Below, one piece after another: positions 1 to 5,586 of a stretch of DNA of 5,586 bases. Each line of letters starts with the position of its first letter. The stretch's first letter is position 1. Origin of the DNA: Spirochaetia bacterium UBA5368 (GTDB lineage Bacteria; Spirochaetota; UBA4802; UBA5368); assembly GCA_002407865.1 (NCBI GenBank), contig DHPI01000017.1, forward strand, positions 4,878 to 10,463, given 5' to 3'. The notes beneath the pieces were generated by a model. It was not told the DNA's origin and made no database searches. It saw only the letters and a program-made list of their open reading frames with translations. The position numbers and the translations under genes were made by a program.

Positions 1-5
1 AGCGT

Positions 6-1004
6 ATGAAATTCTGTTCGCGGTGCGTGCTGCCGGAGACTTTTCCCGGAATTTACTTCGATGAAAAGGGGGTGTGCAATTACTGCAATAACACCCCGGT
101 TCCCGATGAGGCCAAAAAGCTCGAATACCTGAAAAAATTCGAATCACTCGTTGAACAGGTGCGGGGAAAACACGAGTACGATGTCGTTATGGCGTACAGC
201 GGCGGCAAGGATTCCACGTACACGATGTACATGCTGACGCAGAAATACGGACTTCGCCTTCTCGCACTGACGTTCGACAATGGTTTCATATCGCGTCAGG
301 CCCGGGAGAACATTATTCGCATGACGGACGTAATGGGCGCGACGAGCATTTTGTTCAGGCCGAGCTTCACTCTGCTGAAAAGCGTCTTCCGCTATTCCGC
401 GGTGCATGATATCTACAGCCCTAAAACCCTCGACCGCGCCAGCGCAATCTGCACGACCTGCATAGGGCTGGTCAAATCGCAGGTTCTGAAGATGGCGTTG
501 AAAATGCATATACCGCTCTCCGCGTACGGGTGGTCGCCGGGGCAGGCCCCTATCAGTTCGGCGATAATGCAGACCAATCCGCGCCTCCAGCGCTTGACCC
601 TCAGCTCGGTGCGGGACCCGCTTATCGGCGGCTTCAGGGAAAATAACCTCGCCCGATATTTTCTTTCCGATGACGATCTTGCAATAGAAAAAGAACGCTG
701 GCCCGTAAACATCCATCCCCTGGCGTTTACGGATTACGATGAAGACGCGATCGTCCGCTCCATCGAATCGCTCGGATGGGTAAAGCCGAAGGATACCGAT
801 CCGAATTCGACGAACTGTCTGCTTAACGCCCTCGCGAATTATCTCCATAGAAAGCGTTTCGGTTTTCATCCCTACGCGTGGGAGATTGCGGGGATAGTCC
901 GCAGCGATTCGATGTCGCGCCACGACGGTATCGAAAAGACGACGCAGGATGAAGACATGGCGATGGTGCGTTTCGCCGCTGAAAAGCTCGGGATCGACGT
1001 GTAA
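6..1004 (+). CDS. PP-loop ATPase, N-acetyl-sugar amidotransferase-like (WbpG/PseA type)
   Basis: The 332-residue product has an N-terminal zinc-ribbon-like segment with CSRC at residues 4-7 and CNYC at 24-27. The PP-loop SGGKDS follows at 65-70, in the usual place after a YDVVMAY beta strand; this motif binds ATP pyrophosphate and adenylates a substrate. The opening MKFCSRCVLPET..., followed by a short Cys-rich linker, is typical of the N-acetyl-sugar amidotransferase family (WbpG, PseA), and the length fits. Those enzymes use ammonia from a glutaminase partner to turn a UDP- or CMP-linked sugar acetamido group into an acetamidino group, in the cytoplasm. A third pair, CTTC at 149-152, and a lone Cys271 (TNCLLN) are also present. 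Such cysteines recall thiolating PP-loop enzymes, so sulfur transfer is an alternative. The ATG at 6 gives the expected family N-terminus. Its ribosome-binding site and any upstream partner lie outside the window. The PP-loop assignment is firm; the substrate is unknown. Confidence 0.85.
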   Translation: MKFCSRCVLPETFPGIYFDEKGVCNYCNNTPVPDEAKKLEYLKKFESLVEQVRGKHEYDVVMAYSGGKDSTYTMYMLTQKYGLRLLALTFDNGFISRQARENIIRMTDVMGATSILFRPSFTLLKSVFRYSAVHDIYSPKTLDRASAICTTCIGLVKSQVLKMALKMHIPLSAYGWSPGQAPISSAIMQTNPRLQRLTLSSVRDPLIGGFRENNLARYFLSDDDLAIEKERWPVNIHPLAFTDYDEDAIVRSIESLGWVKPKDTDPNSTNCLLNALANYLHRKRFGFHPYAWEIAGIVRSDSMSRHDGIEKTTQDEDMAMVRFAAEKLGIDV

Positions 1005-1080
1005 AGAGCGCTGATAATCCTTTCTCTATATCATCAACCGTAAGCACGCATCACTGTTCGCATACTTGCCCCGGCGCGTC

Positions 1081-1117
1081 GATGGCCGGTATCGAGGGTG
1101 AACGCCGCCGGCTCATC
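1081..1117. repeat. imperfect inverted repeat in the intergenic gap
   Basis: GATGGCCGG at 1081-1089 pairs with CCGGCTCATC at 1108-1117, with one bulged base and an 18-base loop. A second small dyad, TCGAT (1079-1083) and ATCGA (1091-1095), overlaps its left arm. No T-run follows, so this is not a convincing intrinsic terminator for the upstream gene. It could be a weak RNA hairpin or a protein-binding dyad upstream of the promoter at 1159-1187. It may also be chance in GC-rich sequence. Confidence 0.25.
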
Positions 1118-1158
1118 AATACCCGCTGAACGATTTCTCAAATAAACGTGTAAGTATC

Positions 1159-1187
1159 TTGACAGGCGCTCTTTCGGCGTGTAGAAT
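1159..1187 (+). promoter_or_regulatory. sigma70-type promoter for the hydantoinase/deacetylase pair
   Basis: A perfect -35 box TTGACA (1159-1164) is separated by exactly 17 bases from a -10 box TAGAAT (1182-1187), which matches the consensus TATAAT at five of six positions. The predicted transcription start is near 1194, leaving a leader of about 27 bases before the ATG at 1221. The box quality, spacing and position immediately before a gene make this a strong candidate. It suggests that the genes at 1221-4207 form their own transcription unit rather than depending on readthrough from the upstream PP-loop gene. Confidence 0.75.
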
Positions 1188-1205
1188 TCTTGCAATACTG
1201 AACGT

Positions 1206-1210
1206 AGAGG
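1206..1210 (+). promoter_or_regulatory. ribosome binding site for the hydantoinase-like gene
   Basis: AGAGG lies 10 bases before the ATG at 1221. A competing ATG at 1211 runs into a stop codon after one further codon (ATG GCA TAG), so 1221 is the start. It also gives the family-typical N-terminus with the phosphate-binding loop at residue 6. Confidence 0.6.
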
Positions 1211-1220
1211 ATGGCATAGT

Positions 1221-2903
1221 ATGCTTCTCGGCCTGGATGTTGGCGGCACTCATACGGATGTCGTGATTATCGACAAAACCGGCATTGTTGCCACAGACAA
1301 AGTGAAAACAAACCACAACGATCTCCTTGAAACGGTGAATCGCGGCATCGAAAACGCCGTGAAAAACGTGAACAGGGACGATATCGAGCGCGTCAATCTC
1401 AGTACAACGCTTTCGACCAACGCGATTGTCGAAGGAAAAACTGAGAATGTTGCCGTGCTTGTGTCCGCCGGCCCCGGCGTCGATCCCGCGAATTACAGGC
1501 TGGGCGAGTATTACTACTCCATCACGGGCTCGATCGACCATCGCGGTACGGAAATTCTTCCCCTGAACACGAAGGAAACGGACAGCGCGTTAAAGGCGGC
1601 GAAAAAAGCAGGCTGCAAAGTATACGCCGCGATAACGAAATTTTCCACACGAAATCCCGCCCAGGAGAACCGGCTGTGTGAAAAAATAGGCAGCGCGGCC
1701 GATTTTATAACGCCAGGGCATATGCTTTCCGGCAGGCTCAGTTTCCCGCGGCGCGTGGCGACGGCGTATTACAATTCCGCGGTGTGGCGCCAGTTTAATG
1801 CGTTCGCAGAGTCGGTCGAAAAGAGCATCAACGGATTTGGCATAAAGGCGAATCTCAATATATTGAAGGCGGACGGCGGCACCATGCCGCTGGCGGTGTC
1901 GAAGGGCCTGCCCGTGGAATCGATCCTTTCGGGGCCGGCGGCCAGCGTGATGGGGATAATCGCCCTGTGTCAGGTAACGCGCGATTCTGTTTTGCTGGAT
2001 ATCGGCGGAACGACCACCGATATCGCGATATTCGCTTCCGGTGCGCCGATTATCGAGCCTGACGGCATCTCCCTTAACTCGGCGGCGACGCTGGTGCGGG
2101 CGCTTAGAACGAAGTCCATCGGGATCGGCGGCGATTCGGTGCTGCGGGTCAGGGACGGCGGCGTGGTCAGTGTCGGCCCGGACAGGCTTGGCCCGTCGCT
2201 GGCCGATGGGGGCGCCGCTGTGGCCCTCACGGACGCGTTTAATTTCATGAAGATCGATTCCCATGGCGACGTGAACGCCTCGGCGGCGGGGATTGCCGGG
2301 CTTGCGAAGAACAACGGCATGAAGCCGAATGATCTTGCAAAAAAAGCGATCGACTGTGCGGTTGGCGCCATTTGCGATGCGGTACGGCGGCTGGTCGATG
2401 AAATCAACATGAAGCCCGTCTATACGATACACGAGCTTCTTGAGGGCAAAAAGGTGGCGCCCGAGCAGGTCTACGTTATGGGCGGCCCGGCGAAGGCGTT
2501 TTCAAAGCGCCTTGCCGATGCGCTCCGCCTGCCGGTCAACGTACCGCAAAACTACGCGGTGGCGAACGCAATCGGCGCAGCGCTTGCGAGAACGACGATG
2601 TATATCGAGCTTCTTGCCGATACCGAAAAGGGCAGGATGATCATCCCTGACATCGGCGTGAGCCGCGACATTCCCGCAGGCTATTCCCTCGAAGAGGCCG
2701 AGGCCGACGCAAAGAAATACCTGCTTGGACACATGAAAAAGACCGATGTGGCCGACAGGCACATACACGCTGAAATTCTTGATTCGGCCTCGTTCAACAT
2801 GGTGCAGGGGTATGATACTACCGGCAGGAATATCAGGGTGCGGTGCCAGGTGAAGCCCGGCGTGCTGCATGAATATAACGATGTGCTGAGGAACCTATGC
2901 TGA
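1221..2903 (+). CDS. hydantoinase/oxoprolinase family ATPase, short form
   Basis: The 560-residue protein has the actin-like ATPase layout of the HyuA/5-oxoprolinase family. The first phosphate motif DVGGTHTD (6-13) opens the hydantoinase A N-terminal domain (about 3-175). The main hydantoinase A domain (about 190-460) contains LKADGG (215-220), SGPAAS (237-242), the second phosphate motif LDIGGTTTD (259-267), GIGGDS (301-306), GPDRLGP (319-325), and the adenosine-type motif VMGGPA (419-424) followed by VANAIGAALA (447-456). Characterised members couple ATP hydrolysis to opening of cyclic amides such as hydantoins or 5-oxoproline, or to carboxylation of acetone or acetophenone. They usually work with a separate or fused HyuB-type subunit. 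No such partner is visible here, and the protein is shorter than the usual 680-700 residues, with only about 100 residues after the nucleotide-binding core. It overlaps the downstream deacetylase-fold gene by 7 bases and so is probably translated together with it. The family is secure; the substrate is unknown and may not be a hydantoin. Confidence 0.9.
   Translation: MLLGLDVGGTHTDVVIIDKTGIVATDKVKTNHNDLLETVNRGIENAVKNVNRDDIERVNLSTTLSTNAIVEGKTENVAVLVSAGPGVDPANYRLGEYYYSITGSIDHRGTEILPLNTKETDSALKAAKKAGCKVYAAITKFSTRNPAQENRLCEKIGSAADFITPGHMLSGRLSFPRRVATAYYNSAVWRQFNAFAESVEKSINGFGIKANLNILKADGGTMPLAVSKGLPVESILSGPAASVMGIIALCQVTRDSVLLDIGGTTTDIAIFASGAPIIEPDGISLNSAATLVRALRTKSIGIGGDSVLRVRDGGVVSVGPDRLGPSLADGGAAVALTDAFNFMKIDSHGDVNASAAGIAGLAKNNGMKPNDLAKKAIDCAVGAICDAVRRLVDEINMKPVYTIHELLEGKKVAPEQVYVMGGPAKAFSKRLADALRLPVNVPQNYAVANAIGAALARTTMYIELLADTEKGRMIIPDIGVSRDIPAGYSLEEAEADAKKYLLGHMKKTDVADRHIHAEILDSASFNMVQGYDTTGRNIRVRCQVKPGVLHEYNDVLRNLC
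2886..2892 (+). promoter_or_regulatory. ribosome binding site of the deacetylase gene, inside the upstream gene
   Basis: CTGAGGA sits in the last codons of the hydantoinase-like gene, four bases before the ATG at 2897. The start lies inside the preceding reading frame, with the upstream TGA at 2901-2903. The sequence ATGCTGA (2897-2903) is shared by both genes, an arrangement typical of translational coupling. Confidence 0.6.
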
Positions 2904-4207
2904 AAGCGAAAAACAGGCTGGGGATTATTTTCTTTCCCGCCTATGACTGGGCGATAAGCCCGACGCACCCCGAGCGGCAGGAGCGCCTGCTGTATACGCA
3001 GGACCAGTTGAAGGAAGAGGGTGTCTTTGATATTGACGGCATAGGGGAATATAAACCGGAAGTTGCCACCGTTCAGGATGTCGAGCGCGTCCACTTCTGT
3101 TTTCCCGATGTCGAGAGCGTTTGTACGGAGTCGCATCTTATTTCGGCGGGTGGGGCGATCACCGCGGCGAAGCTTGTGATGGAAAAAAAGGAAGACCGGG
3201 CGTTCGCGCTTGTGCGCCCGCCGGGACACCACGCGATGAAGGTTGTGCACGGGGCGCGGGGCTTCTGCAATATCAACATCGAAGCAGTCATGGTGGAATA
3301 TATCCGCGAACACTACGGCCAGAAACGGATTGCCATCGTGGATACCGACTGCCACCACGGGGACGGAAGCCAGGATATTTACTGGAACGATCCGAATACG
3401 CTGTATATCTCCATCCACCAGGACGGGCGCACCCTCTATCCCGGTTCGGGATTTGTCGACGAAATGGGCGGACCAAACGCGATCGGGAAGACCGTGAATA
3501 TCCCCCTTCCGCCGCAAACATCCGACGAGGGATTTCTCTACGTGCTCGAAAAAGTGATACTGCCGATACTCGATGACTTCAAGCCCGACCTGATAATAAA
3601 CTCCGCCGGACAGGACAATCATTACACTGACCCGATTACGAACATGCGTTTCTCCGCCCGGGGATACGCCCGGCTGAACGAGCTGCTGCGGCCCGATATC
3701 GCGGTGCTCGAAGGGGGGTACTCTATTCAGGGCGCGCTGCCGTACGTCAATCTCGGCATTGTGCTGGCCATGGCGGGCGTGGATTATTCGCATGTGCGCG
3801 AGCCCGATTACAACAGCGACGCAATGAAGCAGAATCCCGTGATTACGCAGTATATTAAAAAAGTGGGGCAGGATGTTCTCGACCGCTATCGCAATTCGCG
3901 CAACTTCGTGATGCGCGGCATGCCGGGCAACTATATGGTGCGCAAGAAGCCGATTTTTTACGATACCGACGGGATACGTGAGAACCAGGTGGAGTCGGTG
4001 ATGATATGCAACGAGTGTGCGGGCATACTGAAGATAGAAAGCCTTTCATCGGTCAATCCGCTGTGCCTCTGCATAGAGGTGCCCCTCGGCGCGTGCGACC
4101 GCTGCCGCGATGAGGGATACCGCATTCTCAAGGAAGGCAAGCAAAAGAATATTTACGCCTATATACAGCTTATCAACCGCCGCGACAGGGAATATCTGCG
4201 GTTTTAA
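2897..4207 (+). CDS. histone deacetylase-fold zinc amidohydrolase with Cys-rich C-terminal extension
   Basis: The 436-residue protein carries a complete arginase/deacetylase-type active site. SPTHPERQER (21-30) is the usual N-terminal motif. RPPGHHA (107-113) supplies the catalytic His111-His112 pair. VDTDCHHGDG (148-157) supplies the expected zinc ligands Asp151 and His153, SAGQD (236-240) the third ligand Asp240, and LEGGYS (271-276) the transition-state tyrosine Tyr275. Bacterial members (AcuC, acetylpolyamine amidohydrolase, HDAH) remove acetyl or acyl groups from amines in the cytoplasm, and the name does not imply histone substrates. The catalytic domain ends near residue 300. About 100 further residues follow, containing CNEC (371-374), LCLC (389-392) and CDRC (400-403), which looks like a zinc ribbon. 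This makes the protein longer than the usual bacterial length of roughly 310-375. It is the second gene of the unit starting at 1221. Enzyme activity is well supported; the substrate is unknown. Confidence 0.92.
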   Translation: MLKAKNRLGIIFFPAYDWAISPTHPERQERLLYTQDQLKEEGVFDIDGIGEYKPEVATVQDVERVHFCFPDVESVCTESHLISAGGAITAAKLVMEKKEDRAFALVRPPGHHAMKVVHGARGFCNINIEAVMVEYIREHYGQKRIAIVDTDCHHGDGSQDIYWNDPNTLYISIHQDGRTLYPGSGFVDEMGGPNAIGKTVNIPLPPQTSDEGFLYVLEKVILPILDDFKPDLIINSAGQDNHYTDPITNMRFSARGYARLNELLRPDIAVLEGGYSIQGALPYVNLGIVLAMAGVDYSHVREPDYNSDAMKQNPVITQYIKKVGQDVLDRYRNSRNFVMRGMPGNYMVRKKPIFYDTDGIRENQVESVMICNECAGILKIESLSSVNPLCLCIEVPLGACDRCRDEGYRILKEGKQKNIYAYIQLINRRDREYLRF

Positions 4208-4214
4208 CGTGATA

Positions 4215-4246
4215 CGGGATGCGCGCCTCACCGGCAGCGCATCCCG
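4215..4246. terminator. hairpin between convergent genes, probable bidirectional terminator
   Basis: CGGGATGCGC (4215-4224) and GCGCATCCCG (4237-4246) form a perfect 10-base-pair stem. Within the 12-base loop, GCC (4225-4227) can pair with GGC (4233-4235), leaving one bulged A and a five-base loop. It fills most of the 47 bases between the two convergent stop codons, where a shared terminator is expected. Neither strand has a proper T-run after the stem, so it may act as a weak intrinsic terminator, a pause site or a 3' end stabiliser. Confidence 0.65.
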
Positions 4247-4254
4247 CAAAATCA

Positions 4255-5586
4255 TCAACTGATAAAGAGCATCTCCCAGTACTTCGGGAGCGGCCAGCGC
4301 TCGTCGTCGGAGTAGTGCTCGATAGTGTCTACGCAGATTCTGATTTCGTTAATAAGCTTTTTGATTTCAGATCCGTAATACGCGGCTTTTTTCTCCTCGT
4401 CGTCCATAGCCACAGCGGCATCCCGCTTGCGCATTAAGTCATTCAGCAGCGACTGGCACGCGCTTATAAGGCTTGTTAACAGCCTGAGGTGTTCTTTCTG
4501 CGCGTTGAGATCGGGATTGTCGCCGAGCACGTTGATTACGGACAGGATCGACGAGGCGATGTCGTTCTGCTGCTTTATTGCCGCGGGGATAACCTGGTTC
4601 TGGACAATCGTGTATAGCGTCATTGCCTCGATATCGATTTCTTTTGTGTACCGTTCTATGCGGATATGATACCGTGATGTAAGTTCGACGTGCGACAATA
4701 CGCCGTATTTCTCGAACAGCTCGAGCGCCTTCGGCGTTATGAGATCGGGAAGCGATTCGGGTGTTGTCTTCTTGTTGGGAAGCCCGCGCCGCCGCGCCTC
4801 ATTCTCCCACTCCTTTGAATAGTTGTCGCCCATGAAGAGTATCGATTTAATCACGCCGATTTCCTCGCGCAGTACGTCGAGGGCGGCCTGTTTCACCTCG
4901 CCGCCTTTTTTCCGTATTTTTTCGCCAAGGGCATCCAGGCTTTCGGCGACGATCGTGTTCAGCACGGTGGCGGGAAAGGATATCGACTGTGATGATCCGA
5001 CCGCCCTGAACTCGAACTTGTTGCCGGTGAACGCGAACGGCGACGTTCTGTTGCGGTCGGTGCTGTCTTTTGAAAGCACGGGCAGCGTGGATATGCCGAG
5101 GTCTATGATTGCGCCGTTCGCCGCGCTGCTGACGACGCTGTTTTCGATGTCGTCGAGGATGCGGGAAAGCTGCGCGCCGAGAAAGACGGATATGATCGCG
5201 GGCGGCGCTTCGTTGGCACCGAGACGATGGTCGTTGCCCGCGCACGCTACGGAGGCCCTGAGAATGTCCCCGTGATAATAGACGGCCCTGATTGTTGCCA
5301 CAAGGAATATTAGAAACTGTATATTGTCGCCGGGGGTGTTGCCGGGATTGAACAGGTTGCCGCCGCGGTCGTCTAAAAGCGACCAGTTAAGGTGCTTGCC
5401 CGATCCGTTTATGCCCGCGAAGGGTTTTTCGTGAAGGAGCGCGGCGAGTTTGTGTTTTATGGCGACCTTTCGAAGTGTTTCCATCAGAATCTGGTTATGG
5501 TCGACCGCGAGGTTGGCCTCCTCGAAGATGGGGGCGACTTCGAACTGGCTTGGCGCCACCTCGTTATGGCGCGTTTTTGCGGGGAT
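4255..5586 (-). CDS. glnN: glutamine synthetase type III, C-terminal part (runs off the right edge)
   Basis: The frame is open from the right edge to the TGA at 4255-4257, giving 443 visible residues. It begins IPAKTRHNEVAPSQFEVAPI, the GSIII form of the conserved synthetase segment. A GTG at 5557-5559 encodes an internal valine in that segment and is not a start. Further motifs, in visible numbering, are EKPFAGINGSGKHLNWSL (53-70; active-site NGSG loop), NDHRLGANEAPP (118-129; counterpart of the arginine-containing substrate loop in other synthetases) and DRNRTSPFAFTGNKFEFR (177-194; ATP and glutamate binding). The remaining roughly 250 residues are helical and typical of the type III C-terminal region, ending in KYWEMLFIS. 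The enzyme makes glutamine from glutamate, ammonia and ATP and is cytoplasmic. Full-length members have about 690-730 residues, so some 250-290 N-terminal residues, the start and the promoter lie outside the window. I see no internal frameshift or stop. Confidence 0.95.
   Translation of the reverse strand: MPAKTRHNEVAPSQFEVAPIFEEANLAVDHNQILMETLRKVAIKHKLAALLHEKPFAGINGSGKHLNWSLLDDRGGNLFNPGNTPGDNIQFLIFLVATIRAVYYHGDILRASVACAGNDHRLGANEAPPAIISVFLGAQLSRILDDIENSVVSSAANGAIIDLGISTLPVLSKDSTDRNRTSPFAFTGNKFEFRAVGSSQSISFPATVLNTIVAESLDALGEKIRKKGGEVKQAALDVLREEIGVIKSILFMGDNYSKEWENEARRRGLPNKKTTPESLPDLITPKALELFEKYGVLSHVELTSRYHIRIERYTKEIDIEAMTLYTIVQNQVIPAAIKQQNDIASSILSVINVLGDNPDLNAQKEHLRLLTSLISACQSLLNDLMRKRDAAVAMDDEEKKAAYYGSEIKKLINEIRICVDTIEHYSDDERWPLPKYWEMLFIS

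Noticed and set aside
144..923. A 259-codon open frame on the minus strand opposite the PP-loop gene
   Set aside because: It is antisense to a strongly supported gene, has no family motif, and has the biased composition of a shadow frame.
1003..1174. A 9-base inverted repeat, AAAGAGCGC at 1003-1011 and GCGCTCTTT at 1166-1174
   Set aside because: The arms are 154 bases apart, one overlaps a stop codon and the other the promoter spacer. A match of this length is not very unlikely by chance in a gap of this size.
1034..1249. A 71-codon minus-strand frame covering most of the intergenic gap
   Set aside because: It would overlap the promoter and the start of the hydantoinase-like gene. I see no recognisable protein features or supporting ribosome-binding site.
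1590..2432. A 280-codon open frame on the minus strand inside the hydantoinase-like gene
   Set aside because: Its composition is dominated by Arg and His and it shows no motif. The opposite strand carries the conserved ATPase motifs over the same stretch.
2681..3793. A 370-codon open frame on the minus strand opposite the hydantoinase-like and deacetylase-like genes
   Set aside because: It runs antisense across the junction of two genes with clear family motifs. Its translation is rich in Arg, His and Val with no recognisable domain, as expected for a mirror frame of GC-rich coding DNA.
5557..5559. GTG as a possible start codon of the glutamine synthetase frame
   Set aside because: The frame stays open to the window edge, and the codons upstream encode the conserved IPAKTRHNE segment, so the GTG is an internal valine.

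Overview
The window is ordinary, densely coded bacterial (or possibly archaeal) chromosome of moderately high GC, roughly the mid-50s per cent judged by eye. It holds four protein-coding genes. I see no RNA gene, mobile element, CRISPR array or integration scar. Two features point towards bacteria: a near-consensus sigma70-type promoter, and a type III glutamine synthetase. That enzyme is best known from Bacteroidetes, cyanobacteria, spirochaetes, some Firmicutes and various uncultured phyla. I cannot name the taxon from the sequence alone.

Layout, left to right. (1) At 6-1004 on the plus strand is a PP-loop ATPase with an N-terminal pair of CxxC motifs, resembling the N-acetyl-sugar amidotransferases (WbpG/PseA type). 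(2) A 216-base gap follows, with a poor inverted repeat and then a very good promoter (TTGACA, 17 bases, TAGAAT) about 30 bases before the next gene. (3) At 1221-2903 on the plus strand is a compact hydantoinase/oxoprolinase-family protein (ASKHA-type ATPase). (4) At 2897-4207 on the plus strand is a histone-deacetylase-fold zinc amidohydrolase. It overlaps the previous gene by 7 bases and carries a cysteine-rich C-terminal extension of about 100 residues. (5) A strong hairpin lies between two convergent genes. (6) At 4255-5586 on the minus strand is the C-terminal part of a type III glutamine synthetase, whose N-terminus lies beyond the right edge.

The hydantoinase-like and deacetylase-like genes are almost certainly co-transcribed from the promoter at 1159-1187 and translationally coupled. 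The PP-loop gene is on the same strand but separated by that promoter, so it may be a functional neighbour rather than part of the same operon. By family, all three plus-strand genes act on amide or activated carboxyl/carbonyl chemistry: ATP-dependent amide (or thio) formation, ATP-dependent cyclic-amide opening, and zinc-dependent deacylation. This makes a small undescribed pathway for a modified sugar, amino acid or amide metabolite plausible but unproven. The glutamine synthetase is convergent and is probably a housekeeping nitrogen-assimilation gene unrelated to the cluster.
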